Part shown: one piece after another, positions 12,228-26,400 of the stretch
Layout: the number at the start of each line of letters is the position of its first letter
Position numbering within the stretch: position 1 is the first letter of the stretch
From: Linyphia triangularis
Lineage: Eukaryota > Arthropoda > Arachnida > Araneae > Linyphiidae
Assembly: GCA_963978545.1 (NCBI GenBank)
Contig: OZ021723.1
Coordinates: forward strand, 99,418,002-99,482,001
Reading direction: 5' to 3'
Length of the DNA: 64,000 nt
Program-made: the position numbers and the translations under genes
The notes under the pieces: generated by a model
Databases searched by the model: none
What the model was told of the DNA's origin: nothing
What the model saw: only the letters and a program-made list of their open reading frames with translations

Positions 12228-14448
12228 AAGTTATATAGTAATATTGATAACCTACGTACATAGTTTTATATTAAACTTAAATATACGTTGATAAAGAAAG
12301 AAAATAAGCACATTTTAATTTTACTTAATACTTTACTTTTCTAACCCCCCCCCCCCCTCCCCCTCCGTCACTCTAAGAGTTTTAACGAATCATATGGCTT
12401 CGGCCGAGCTATTTCATGACGTTATTCACTTGGCGAATCACTATTGGCTAACCCAATTCAAGACGTCATATGTAAGATTATTTCGCAGCCAATCAACGCT
12501 TAGTAAGACCGGATCGCACGTCACTGTAGCGTATTCATTGAGTTCAGGATAAGTTTTTATTTATTTTTATTTATAACAGATGGGAAGAAAAGACAACGAT
12601 TTCGAGCTACTGAAACGTTTTCAAATCTTTTAATTGAGTTTCCTCAAAATCGCACTCAAAAGTGACTTAAACCGCTCTTCCGCCCTGGTCTTCGTTTATT
12701 TCCGGAATCTCGGATGACACAGGGATGAAAGTTTGTTAGATCTTCAGATTCCGGAAATAATTTCACAATTCCGAGAATCCGAAAGTTTGCTTTAAACAAT
12801 TGCTGGAAGGATGTTTTGATGTTATGATTACAAGTCATATCAATTGCAGATCGCGATTTATTGATATCAAGATTACAAAATTTATCAATATTTTTATTGA
12901 TAAATTTTATGTGTATTTAGTTGTCGTTAATTTTAAACAAGTTCTGCTTGTAAGTGTTGTATAAGTTTATCCTGATGTTATCAAAAGATATTAAAAAGAT
13001 TTCTTTTGAATGATTGTTTTCTTCAACTTGTAGAGTTGCACTTAATGTTATTTAAAAACACAATGCAACATCTATATTCAATTTATGTTCTCTAAATTTA
13101 CCAAATTGTTGCAGTTTATAATTTGTTTTTAATGTATCGTTATATCTTCATTTTGTGCATAAGATCCAACTTTGAAAAAAAAATTTAAAAAAAAAATTAG
13201 GGGAATTTGGCGAGATATTTTTCTATAAATATTACATTATTCTTTCTTGTACGTGAAACAGAAATGAAGCAATTGTTTATGGGCAATGCTCAAAGAGTAC
13301 TTCACTTCTTTTTCATTCCAGTGTGAAGTGACGGTTAGACAAAAAAAGTTTCCCAAGTTATAATTAAAATTCTATTTAAATTGTGTATTAATGAATTTTG
13401 ATTCTTATAATGTAATGTTTTGAATTTATGTGCAATAAGTTTTGTCGCTATAATTTTATATGGAGTTCCTTAGAAATTTAAAAGGCCGTTAAAAAATCCT
13501 TAAAACTACTTATTTTTTACTTTTCAAAAAGCTAGGAAATCCTAAAGTCTGTTTATTATAATGAGTGTTTGCTTTACTTATAAATTTCCACTCGACCATT
13601 TTAAAGTTAAAAGCTTTTAGGATTTCTATTCAACCATCTAAAAGTCAAAAGCAATTTAACATAATACAAACATAAAAGCTACAATAAAAAAAAAACTTTG
13701 TTTGTAGTTAGGTGTACTGTGTAAATTATTAAAAAACAGCAACAATAATAATGAAACCGTAACTTTCAACCATCTTAACGTTTCAATTTTCTGTTCAATT
13801 AATTTAGTTTTATTCACCGAACTGAGGTGACCATATTATGATTTCTTAACTGGAAATTTCTCAATATGGGGAATTTCCCATTTTGGAATTCTTATACTAT
13901 TCACAACCTGAAATTGGAATTGTATTCCCTATAAAATAAAATCTATGCATGAAAGAGTTTAAAAAACATCACCAGTGGGTCGATTTGTAGCAACAAAATG
14001 CCACCCCTAATCTCTCCTTGGTTCTTAAATCTTCAGGCTCAAATATTTTTTAAATACAGAAAAGTAAAAGAAAATGAGTTTGGTTTCTCTAAAAAAAAAA
14101 ACTAAGTTCAAATAAATAAGTTAAAGTGTTTAGTTTCGAGATCATATTGATAAAATCTCAAGTTCAAATGGGTCAACCTCTGTTTAATGCTTTTAAAATT
14201 TGATATATCTAACCAATTAATAGAACTGTATTGTATAGACTGATGGTTATAGATTGTGATGATTGGGACTTAGTTGTTACTCAAGTCTTAAGTTGTGTTA
14301 TTCTTCAATTTCACTAATTTGTATTAACTTTACTACATTATCATACACATCTACATCTTTACTACATCTACATTTTCACTAACTTTATGTAGAATTGATT
14401 TTCTAACCTGAGCAGTCTTTTCCTTACTGTGCATTTCTTTCGTTTTAG
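12228..14448. other. AT-rich spacer or intron before the first recognised Sema exon
   Basis: Probably intron, since 14,449 begins with a splice acceptor. No repeat family recognised beyond a C-run at 12,345-12,358. Confidence 0.5.
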
Positions 14449-14511
14449 GTGGATGCTCTGTTCTTGGATCCCCAAAATGTGGCCAACTGTGTTTCTAAAG
14501 GAAAATCGGAG
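14449..14511 (+). CDS. Sema-2a: Sema-2a exon w1 (sema domain)
   Basis: Encodes 21 residues (DALFLDPQNVANCVSKGKSE after an initial Val), the CVSKGKS segment found early in class 2 sema domains. Acceptor cgttttag, donor gtaatg, phase 0 at both ends. It is the first exon recognised in the window; an earlier coding exon must exist because the peptide starts inside the sema domain. Confidence 0.88.
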
Positions 14512-17407
14512 GTAATGTCCCCTGACTATCCACTTTGGAATGATAACCATTCCATCCAATACCGTCATCACGTGTGTTTTGTTTTATAAATGAATTTGTT
14601 GTTGATTGAGATACTTGTTTGAAAGAAGTTTTCTGTGAAATCATAAGAGCAATCGGGTGTGTTAAAATTTATAACTAGACATCCCATTGAGGTCACAAAA
14701 TCGAATTTGCACTTGTTTTGCGGAGAATTGTTAAAATAACAGTCTTAAAGAAAATAAAGTTGTTTAGATATTGCGGGTTAAAAGTTAAATTTCTTAACCT
14801 AGTAACTTTGTAAAGACTCACATGGGATACATCAAGTTAAAACCCAAATCAGGCACTTTCCAATGGTATATCATGTAAATCTGTGGTAAACACATGTAAC
14901 AAAACATGTAATCAACAAACACATAAACAAACATGTAAATCTGTGTATAAAAACTGTGGCTGAGTTTGTAATGGTATTACAGCCAAAATCCTGTTTTTGT
15001 TCTTTTTTTGTTGTCATCTAGGTCAAAGACCAATTGAAATTCAAGCAGATTGGATGTTTATTTCTTTTCTCTATAAAAATATAACAATTTTAAAACATTT
15101 CATTTATTTTTTAGACGACTGGGTTGAGAATGCTTTTTTTTTTTTTTTTTTTTTTTTTTATTGATTTGACTGTATTATTCCTTGCTTATATTTTTATAAA
15201 TTGGGAACCTACACTTTAAATTAATTAGTTTTTAATTATAAAGAGAAATTGTGTTTAAAAATTAGTATCATATTGTAACTTGAGAAATTTTATTCGATAT
15301 ATAAACTGTTAAACTTTGCAAAATTATTTAATTTGGTGAAATGTGTTTTTAAATGATTGTTGGTTGTATCCTAAACTTATTAGAAACATCAGGAAACGTC
15401 ATTACATGTTTATGGTTTGTGTATTATGAGCCTGCATTGCATAAATTTAATGTTTTCTTATTTTGAATGAATGTTGTAGAAAAAAAAGGGCCTGTGAATA
15501 ATCTCAAAACTTCAATTTTAGTAATAAACCGAACACATTTCTTTAATTAATAATTGCTGGTGGTATCCTACTTATTTGAAAATACAATTGTCTTTTATTA
15601 AGTTTAAGGGACACTCTACTGTCTAAACATTTTTTATTATTATTGATTTTTAAAATAAAAAAGTAGATGTCCTGTATTTGAATTTATATGAAAGAAAAAA
15701 TTCACGAAATTTTTTTAATTCTTACAAAAATAAAAATTTTGTACATATTTTTTTAAATACTAAATTTTTTTGCCACAATTTTTCTAAAAAATTCTTTAAA
15801 CTATATTAGATAAGAATTGGCATTAAAATATGGGATATTCGTAGTAATTATGATTTGAATATTTATTCATGATTACAAAAAAAAGAATTCTATAAATCTG
15901 CACTAATTTTACTTTAGTAGCAAAAAAAAAAAAAAAAATGAAAACTACAACATATTTTGTTAATTAAAATTCCTATTTATAAAATAGACATGTTTTACAA
16001 CATGCTTTCAAAATTTAAGATTTCTGCATTAATTAGAAGAAAAGCCTTAGTGTTTCAAAGAACCTAATATCAACAAAAAACGGTGAAAAAATCGATTTAA
16101 GGTTTTTATTTCTTAAGGTGACTATCCTATCATCCAGCATAAAATCTCACATAACTCATTAAAAAATGTAGATATAGTTTTAAAATTTTGTTTGAGAATT
16201 TAAAATTTTCCCCAAATTAATTATAACAAATAAAAAGAAAAATGAAAATTTTTGCATTTTTTAGTGTAGATTATCCCCTTAATATCTTATGTGTTCATTT
16301 TTTATGTTATAGCGCTATGACTGCAGGAATCATATTCGTGTGATCCAACCCATTGGAGATGGCAGTAAGCTGTACTTATGTGGAACTAATGCCCACAACC
16401 CCAGAGATCTTGTCATTTATGTAAGTGGTATTTATGTTTTCAAGGGCATTCAAAAAGTTTTTTTGCAGAGGTGCTTCTTAATCTTGAATTTTTTTTTTAC
16501 ACCAGCTGGTACCTGAAGTTGTTTGATCCACGTTATTGTGTAAAATAGTATTCATATAGCATTTATTGATTTTAAACAAGTGCTTTCAACTTACCATTTT
16601 GTCCTCCCTTCCAATTCTCATTTCTAGCATCATTAACAATGTAATTAGTATTTCCTTTTCCTTCCCATTCAGAACTGTTTTTTCCGTTTTTCCCCTGCCA
16701 GTAGTTTTTGTGATTTGCTGTCAATATGTACAATGAAACATGATATTGCAAAAAGTTTGAATTGGATATTTTACTCAATAAAACACTGAAAACTTTTAGT
16801 TTAATAGACTTGATCTCATACTGAAAGTTCTCAAAATCTAACCATACTTTTTTCAACCTCGACTTCTCAATAAAAGTATAATATTGGATGAGATTTTTTT
16901 CCTCTAAAAATATTAAATTTTATTAAATATATATATATATATTCCTAGAAATTTTGGTTGGATTTAAAAAAAAAAATTGATTGGGAGATGCAGGTTTTTG
17001 CCTTTACTTTTGTTAAAATTGCATTGCAGATATTGTTCTCTTTTATTTTTAAATCTTTCAAAATATGAAGAGTATAGTTTTTTTTTTTTTTTTTTTTCTT
17101 TCTTGTGGGGAAGGGATTTATCAAAAGTTACAAGATATCAAGCAACAGGAAAAATATGTTAAAGTAATTGCAAATTTATTAAACAGCAAAAAAAATTGTG
17201 GAGAATCGCAACTAATTGGGTAATTTGAGTTTTGCCTTCCCATTTAGTTAAAGAATGCTAAAAAAAAAATCTACAAAAGCAAGAAATCACATTTTCCACC
17301 AATATCTTTAATTTTTTTTATCAAATTAACCCTCCAAAAAAAGTTGTTTATAATGCATTTCTTTAAATTTAGTTATTCCATTTGCATTATCGTAAAACCT
17401 AAAATTT

Positions 17408-17483
<76 letters not shown>

Positions 17484-20400
17484 CTTAAAGGAAATTTGAA
17501 ATGTTATCATAACTTGGAATTTTACTGTTAAAAACCAAGTTATTTATCTCGTTATATAAATTAATAAGTTATCATAATTGTTTTTTCTTTTAAATGAGTT
17601 TTGTGAATTTTTTAGCAAACTTGAATTGTATCATTCCTTGTCCTTTTTTATTACAGGGCAACTTAAGCTATCTTGCTCCAAATGAACACTTCCCAGGCAT
17701 CGGAGATGGCATCGCCAAGTGTCCATTCGATCCAGACGACAACGCAACAGCTGTGTGGGTCGGTGAGTAACGAATCTTCGCTTGTATAACTTGTGTTACC
17801 AATTACAGTTGTTCTAATAGATTTTTGAGAAAGACATTATTTTGTTTCTAAAACCATTTTAAATCTGCCTAATGCAGATACTTTAGACATGAATACTCTA
17901 TGTAGGCTAGGTTTCTTATTCTTTTAAATGGTCACAACAGCTATTGTTTTATTCATTAGTGTTTTAATTAGGCTCATTTGGCAATATTCATTTAACCCTA
18001 TTACAAACAAAAAATGGTTTAAAATGTAGTCACAGTTTAATTTTCCTGGTAGGGCTTTCCATTTGCAACTATATACAGTGATTCTTCCTTATAATAATTT
18101 TAAATTACAGGTGTGAAAATATTCTGCTGACATTTTCTTCAAAGTTCAAATTGCATTAATATTTCTTTTTAGCTGTGGTTGTAACATTTTAATGGATGCT
18201 TGATAAATATATGTTTTGAATAATTGGTACTTTATATTCAAAAATTCATTAAATGTATGTTTAAAAATTAGTTAGACTTGTGGAACTTATTTTTGTCGCC
18301 CCCGGTCTTTACAAGCCTCAGTTTAGCCAGCAATTTTTGCATGTTTTTTTTTGTCTTTCTCACATCCAATGTAACTTGTTTTAAAAATTAATCAATCATT
18401 ATTCTATTTAAACTGGTCACTGGATTAAAGTTGTGCGATATGTATTGGAATAGTGATATCCTAATGGGATCTTACCTTATTTTAGAACACGGCAACCCGG
18501 GTGGACTGCCTGGTCTGTACAGTGGGACTGTAGCAGAATTCACCAAAGCAGATACTGTGATCTTTCGAACCAATCTGTACAACCTGACAACTGGTGCAAG
18601 TGTGCATCCCTTCAAGAGAACGATCAAATACGATTCAAAATGGCTTGACAGTATGTATTAGTGTAGAAAATTGATTTCTTATTTATTATTACTCAATTTT
18701 TCTTTACATAATTCTAAACAGTAACATATTTCTTTTACAGCTTTATTTTATTTGTTTACTGCGATAATGCAGGTTAGGAAAAGGTGGCGACGTCTATATA
18801 ATTGGGAAATTTCGAGATATTTCCATCACGTGATTGGTTAACTGGATTTTTCGGGAAAATTCCCACACGCTCCTTTATTTATACAGGGTTCCCACGGTCA
18901 TTGAAAGTCATTAAAAGTGCTTAATATTTTTGAATCTGTTTTCAAGGCCTTGAAAGTACTTGAAAATGCTTAGAGGTGCTTAAAAGTCCTTGAAAATGCT
19001 TAGAGGTCCTTAAAAGTCCTTAGTTTTTGTCTATGTTGACCAACTTCAAAATTTACAAAAATGCAACTCAGACTTGCTATCCCCGCGTGTCCGCCACTTA
19101 TCCTCACTATATTGGAATTTTCTGACATATTTGTATTTTCACATGCGCCAACTTGTAACTGTTTTGGTAGAATATACTTTATAAAAAAGTTTTGTACAGA
19201 CATGATGCCTGAAAACAAATTTTTAAAGGTCCTTAAAAACATTAATTAGGTCCTTAAAAGTCATTGATTTTCATTCTGTGATTTGAGTGAGAACCCTGTT
19301 ATAGGACTGCGGCATGAAATTGGGGTTAAGTTGAATTTTGGAAAGATCTGATCTCTTGTTTACTTTTGTTGTGCCTGCATTATTGCGGTATCTGAAGTTG
19401 TAAGCATTGAAGCTTGTGTTGAAGCTTGATAGCTATTTTACTGTTGTTCGGCAAAGTTTTGTGATCCTCCAAAAAAAGATTAAAGTTTTTATTTAATTAA
19501 AAGTGGGTCATCATTTCCTCTGTGAAAAATAATAACTTTATGTTTGTTTTACTGAATATTAATTATACGCAAAATTATTCCGTGAAAGTAAAATTACTAA
19601 TGCAAGTAAAAGAAAATAATTTTATATTCATTTGAATACCTACTCACTTTAGAAACTCAGGGTTCCCACTGTCATTGAAAGTCATTAAAAGTGCTTAATA
19701 TTTTTGAACTTGTTTTCAAGGCCTTGAAGGTGCTTGAAAATGATTAGAGGTGCTTAAAAGTCCTTGAAAATGCTTAGAGGTCCTTAAAAGTCCTTAATTT
19801 TTACAGATGTTGTCCAACTGCAAAATTTATAAAAATACAACTCGGACTTGCTATCTCTCCTCGTGACCGCCATTTATCTGCACCTTATTAAAATTTTCCG
19901 ACATATTTGTATTACGCATCCACTAACTTTAACTTTTTTGGTAGAATATACTTTATTCAAAATTTGAATATAAATATTATGCCTGAAAACAAATTTTTTA
20001 AGGTCCTTAAAAACATTAATTAGGTCCTTAAAAGTCATTGAAAAGTGATTGATTTTTATTCTGGGATTTGAGTGGGAACCCTCGAAACTTCATTCATATT
20101 AGAAACTTCTTTGGGCTTTTTACCTGAGCAGAATACTTTTTATAAATTATATTGAATATCTATAAAATAGGCATGTTCCCACAGTCATTGAAAGTCATTA
20201 AAAGTGCTTAATATTTTTAACTTGTTTTCAAGGCCTTGAAAGCACTTGAAATGCTTAGAGTCTTAAAAGTCCTTGAAATTTCTTATAGGTCCTTAAAAGT
20301 CCTTAATTTTTGCAGAGTTGTGTGCCCAGCTGCAAAATTTTTAAAAATACAACTCAGACTTTCTATCTCTACGTGATCACCACTTTTTTCCACTGTATCA

Positions 20401-23400
20401 AAATTTTCTGACATATTTGTATTATGCATGCGCAAACTTGTGACTTTTTTTTTTGTAGAATATACTTTATTAAATTTATATGTAGACTTGATGCCTGAAA
20501 GCAAATTTTCAAAGGTCCTTTAAGACATTATTTAGATCCTTAAATATCATTGAAAAGTCATTGATTTTCATTCTGTGATTTGAGTGGAAAACCTATGTTT
20601 GCCATGTTTAGTTAAGGCAGTAATGCATACTTTCTGTTGAAATTAGTGTTTTCTTATTAAGGAGATTCTCTTAACACATTTCCAATTGTTTCAGAGCCTC
20701 ATTTTGTTGGATCATATGACATTGGTGACTATGTATATTTCTTCTTTCGTGAAAGTGCAGTTGAATACATCAACTGCGGTAAGAACATCTATTCAAGAGT
20801 CGCCCGTGTATGCAAGGTAAAAACTTCTATCGTTATTATTATTAAAAAAACTCGTAGTGTTCCATGGAAAATTCATGTTTTATTTTACTATGTCTGCTAA
20901 CCTCAAATTTTAATTCAAAATCTTTTGTTTTACTTAAAAAGCTTTGTACTCTTAGTTTTACTTTTCAGTAAAGTCTAAAATGTTCTTTGTTTATATTTAA
21001 TGTAACTTTTGTGTGCAGCTTAGTTCCACAAGATACTTAAAAGGGTGGTATTTAAAAAAAAAACTGCAACAATATTCTATTTTACTTACTAGAATGAAAT
21101 TATGTTCAATAGTAGAAATAAAATGGTATTCGATTGTTATAAGTGCACTGCCGATAAGAATACATTATATCAAGTTTAGGAGTCTGTCTCTGTCACTGAA
21201 AGACCCATTTTACGCTTGCTACTATTATTATTGCTTCTGAAATCTAACTTGCCTTCATCCTGAAGTTTGATAGGTAGAATAGTTGTCTATAAGAATACAT
21301 TATATCAAGTTTTGGTGCAACTGTCACTACTTGTTCACTATAACTGTCACTAAAAGACCGCTTATACACACACTTCTATTATTGCTTCTGAATACTAATA
21401 CACCAACTTTGCACAAAAAGTTATAAAATACTTTGGTAACATTTTGCTATATTATTACTGAATGGAATAAATTGTTTTGCAACTTTGTTCACAAAATTCT
21501 TTATATTTAATTAAGAAAACAACACATGTAAAATACAAGATCTTTGGTAACATTTTGCTATCTTATTACTGAATGGAATAAATTGTTTTACAACTTTGTT
21601 CACTAAATTCTTTATATTTAATTAAGAAAAAAACACTTAAAAAAAACATGTAGCATACAAAATTTGTTTCATGGTTGAAACAAAAAATATTTTTCAAATT
21701 TTGTAACATATCCAGCAGCTTTTCACTTCTATTATTGCTTCTGAATACTAATAAACCAACTTTGCGCAAAAAGTTATAAAATACTTTGTTAACAATTTGC
21801 TATCTTATTACTGAATGAAATAAATTGTTTTGCAACTTTGTTCACTAAATTCTTTATATTTAATTAAGAAAAAAACACTTAAAAAAAACATGTAGCATAC
21901 AAAATTTGTTTCATGGTTGAAACAAAAAATATTTTTCAAATTTTGTAACATATCCAGCAGCTTTTCACTTCTATTATTGCTTCTGAATACTAATAAACCA
22001 ACTTTGCGCAAAAAGTTATAAAATACTTTGGTAACAATTTGCTATCTTATTACTGAATGGAATAAATTGTTTTGCAACTTTGTTCACTAAATTCTTTATA
22101 TTTAATTAAGAAAAAAACACTTAAAAAAAACATGTAGCATACAAAATTTGTTTCATGGTTGAAACAAAAAATATTTTTCAAATTTTGTAACATATCCAGC
22201 AGCTTTTCACTTCTATTATTGCTTCTGAATACTAATAAACCAACTTTGCGCAAAAAGTTATAAAATACTTTGTTAACATTTTGCTATCTTATTACTGAAT
22301 GGAATAAATTGTTTTGCAACTTTGTTCACTAAATTCTTTTTATTTGGTTAAAAAAAAACACTTAAAAAAACAAACATGTAATATACAAAATCTGTTTCCT
22401 GATTGAAAAAAAAAATCTTTCAAATTTTGTCCTTCAGTTTTTCTTTGAAAAGATGATAAAAGCAGTTAAATTTTGTTTTGTTTTTTCCTTGCTTAAAATG
22501 TGTGCTTCTTTCTATTTACAGAGAGATACTGGTGGGAAGAATATACTGAACAAGAATTGGGCATCTTTCCTCAAAGCCAGACTCAACTGTTCCATTCCTG
22601 GAGAATTTCCATTTTACTTTAATGAAATACGTAAGCTTTCATTTTATTGAGATTGCTCTCCATTATGATAATTAAACTATGTCAAACAATTCTAGATAAA
22701 AATAGCTTGATATTTCAATCAGCGTAATGCATGTGTTATGCTGAACAATGTATGCAGTGCAACTCTCCAATTTATATTTTAAGAATTGCAATGAAGTTAA
22801 ATTGCATTTTCTGCCATTAATTAAACTGTTTATGCATAAGAATAAGAAAAGAATTAACTTTCCATTTATTGTTGATGTATGTTTTATAATGAATCATTTT
22901 TTTATTTAAATTTTTGTTTTGGGAGTTTTTAAGTTTCATCAACCAAATTAAAGTGTGGTTTTCAAGCTATATACTTATAACTTTTGGTGGTGTGATGTAT
23001 GGTAAATTACTGGAAATAAGATGAGAGAGTTACCTCACCAGTAAAGGGCCAGTAAATTTTTCGACTTTAAAATGTTTTGTTATATTGTTTGCGTAATTGT
23101 TTAGGGTTTTCAGTCTCATTTATACATAAAATATTATATCACAACAGGATTTAGTCTCACAATTTTTACATTTGGTGTGTTAAGCTTAGCATTTTATCTG
23201 CAAAGCGGGTGAAGAGAATTTGGACCACAATTTATCTTCATAAAATCACTAATAATGACAATTTTAATTCTGTTCATAGTTTTTGTTGAGTAATATGACT
23301 CAACTTTTTGAATATCACCTTTTATAAAACCAAAGCAGTAAACTTAATTTTAGTCTTGCATCGCATTTGTTAACTATGTGTGTGTGTGTGTTTTTAATAA

Positions 23401-26400
23401 AAAGTATATTCTGCCAAAATTAATTTTAAACACACTTTCTGAAATAATGCAGTGAAATGATGTGCACCTAATAAGTTGAGGAACAAATCATTAAGTCTTA
23501 GCATGTATTTCTCTTATTTCTAAATATGAGTACAGTTGTTAAATTGAAGTGTTTCAATTGTTATTTGTAGAGCATGTCTATAAGCATCCTGAAGATGAAA
23601 AGAAGTTCTACGCTGTGTTCTCAACATCAACGTAAGTTTATCTTTAACATTGATCTCTTTTTTTCTAAAAAAAGATGACCAACTCGTGTCTTTCACAGTA
23701 TCTTATGCAAGCCAAATCTTTTTACTTCTGAAATCGTAACTACCATACTGCCATAATTAATTACTGTTATTACATTAATTTTTGCTGATTTTGTTTTACT
23801 TTTGTGAATATGAGATTCTAAATTATTTACAATTGCTAGAAAGATCAATCAGCTGTTTTCATTGACATTCATCTTTCAAAGCCAATCTTGACACTAAAGT
23901 TTATTATTTGAATTATTAGTGAAAGGAGAAATGAACTATTTACCAAAGATTACTCTCATTTAATTAAATGATGTCATTATCAATCTTTTAGATTTTTTGG
24001 TGTAATTAATAAAAACACAGGTTTGGTATTTGCATAATAAATCTACAAGATTGATTAAAATTCAAAGAAATATTGTCATTCTATAAGCAGTTGAGAAAGT
24101 ACTGTTACGAATTTCTATATATTTGTAAATATTTCGTAGCATTAATTATTTAAAAAAATAAATATATGTACACTTTGCATAAGGCAGTGCAAGAGTTCTT
24201 TACTTGGCTTCCCTGCAATATGTGCCTTAATGCTTGATAACGAGTTTTACAGAGATAACGCTGGGAAGCGAGTTTTGCAAGGAGCAGGGTTATAGTAATG
24301 GCAATCTCGCCAAGTTGGTGACGGTTTTGGCGACTAATTTTTGTTGCCAAACTTGGTGACCATTTGGCGACATTTTCGGTCCCCATGTATATGTATAGGA
24401 CTTTTCGACTATGATCTGAAAAGTTCTCCGAATTTCTATCTCTGGAAGTTTCGCGAAGATTCACCTTTCCTATATAAGACCGGCCAAGTGAGTGGGGAAG
24501 TTATTTAGTGAGTTGAGTCAGTTAGTTGACTGGAGTCGCTGAGTTAGCTGTCTCTCAGCGAGCATTCAGAGAGTTCCGAAAGTGAACTGTATTGCATTGT
24601 CTTTTGTGGCGATTCTTAGCAGTTGTGTTATCAAGTTTTTAACTGCTGTTATGTGCTCTAATGTTGTGTAAAGAGCTGTATTGAGTCTACTAGAACAAGA
24701 AGTTCTGGAGTTGTAAGAGAATCTGCGAAGAGTTATATCGGAATAAATTTCTGACAGTTTTGATCTGCTTTGACTTCAAATCTTTCGAACCCATCCACGC
24801 AACAGTATACATCTATCCTACTTTGATTGACTGATTGACATTTTCCCACAGCAATGGACTCCTGGGCTCAGCCATCTGCAGCTACAGCCTTGACTCCATC
24901 CAAGAGGTCTTCGGTGGCAAGTTCAAGGAGCAGGCCACCTCTTCCTCTGCCTGGCTTCCCGTCCTAACCTCCAAGGTCCCGGAGCCCCGACCCGGACTGT
25001 GCGTCAACGACACCCAGACGCTGCCCGACTCCGTCCTGAATTTCATCCGTGGCCACCCGCTCATGGACTCGGCAGTGTCGCATGACAATGCAAAGCCTGT
25101 CTACTACAAGCGAGACGTCATCTTCACGTGTCTCGTAGTAGACATGGTGGAAGTGGATGGAGTGCAATATACTGTCTACTATGCAGGATCCAGTGAGTAT
25201 TATGGTGATTTTTTTTTTCTTTCAAGTGGTGTTATTAGCTATGCAGTAGTGAAGATAAAATTTGGAACTATTAGTGTAAGTAGGGTTTTCTTTAAAATAT
25301 GTTTTTCTCCAAACTGCATTTTTTAATGCTCATGTACATTTTTATCAGAAAGTACTTGATATAGAAACATTATTTTTTTTTCAGTGCATTTTGCTGATAC
25401 TTGTTATTCTACTGAAGTTGGTTTTTATTTGTAATTCATTTACTTTTTTTTTTAAAAGAATTATTGTGAAAGTTGCTCAAATTTTTCAAAAATAATTTTT
25501 TTGACAAAATAAGCCGGAACAAAAAATATTTTAAAAATAACATAGCCTCATCTCAGGTATATTCAGATATATAAAAGGAATATGTGATAAAAAATTTTAG
25601 GTAGATAGTTTGAGCAGTTTCTGAGAAAAAGGTAAATGTGTAATGAAAAAGTTAGTTTTGAGAGAAACACATTTTAAAGAAAAACCTTACTTACACTAAT
25701 AGTTCAAAATTTTATCTTAAAAGAATTACGAAAAATACTTCTAAATAAGGTATTATTACAAATAAGGTATAATTTTAAAGGGAAGCATTTAAAATTTTAA
25801 TAATAAGCTCAAAATTGATTTTTTATAAATTTTAGGGTACCAACTCCCTTAACTGCAGGTGCTTGTTCATTGTCAAACATTTTTATCTGGGATTCTATTG
25901 AACAAGTATTTCCCTGGAGGAAGACATTTTTTATCTTGTGAGTTGTATCTTCCTTGTATGTTTTGAGGCTAGTGAAAGCTGGATCCTGATTGTAAGACTT
26001 CAGTCCCTCAAAAGCATGTGGATCATCATGTGCCAGCCCATGTGTGTGAGAAGCTTATTATGTGGGATTAATTGAGCAATGTAGGGTTTAATCTGTTGAA
26101 TATGGGTGTTTGAAAAGTTCAATTTTGTAAAATAAAATAATCATGAGTGTTTTTTGTGATTAGCTTAAAAGTATATGTATCGGTGAAACATTTATAAAGG
26201 AGGGGGGGGGGGGACAAAATTTTTTACTATGTATTAGCTTTTCATTAGAGACAATTGCCTTAATTCTGTTAGTAGTCCAGGCAATATGTGATATGGGAAA
26301 AATTGCAACAGAAGCTTTTTTACTTGATTTTTAATCAGTTATCATTGCTGAATAACATATCCAAAATCGGACAATATTCATCTGTGGGAACACCCGAAAA

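Noticed and set aside
21566..22253. Three identical 67-codon minus-strand frames
   Set aside because: They repeat every 242 bp because they lie in a tandem satellite; AT-rich composition and no homology to a known protein.
21373..22436. CRISPR-like array
   Set aside because: Repeats are 242 bp, contiguous and without unique spacers, in a eukaryotic intron.
24882..25167. Minus-strand frames opposite the large sema exon
   Set aside because: Shadows of the real plus-strand exon.
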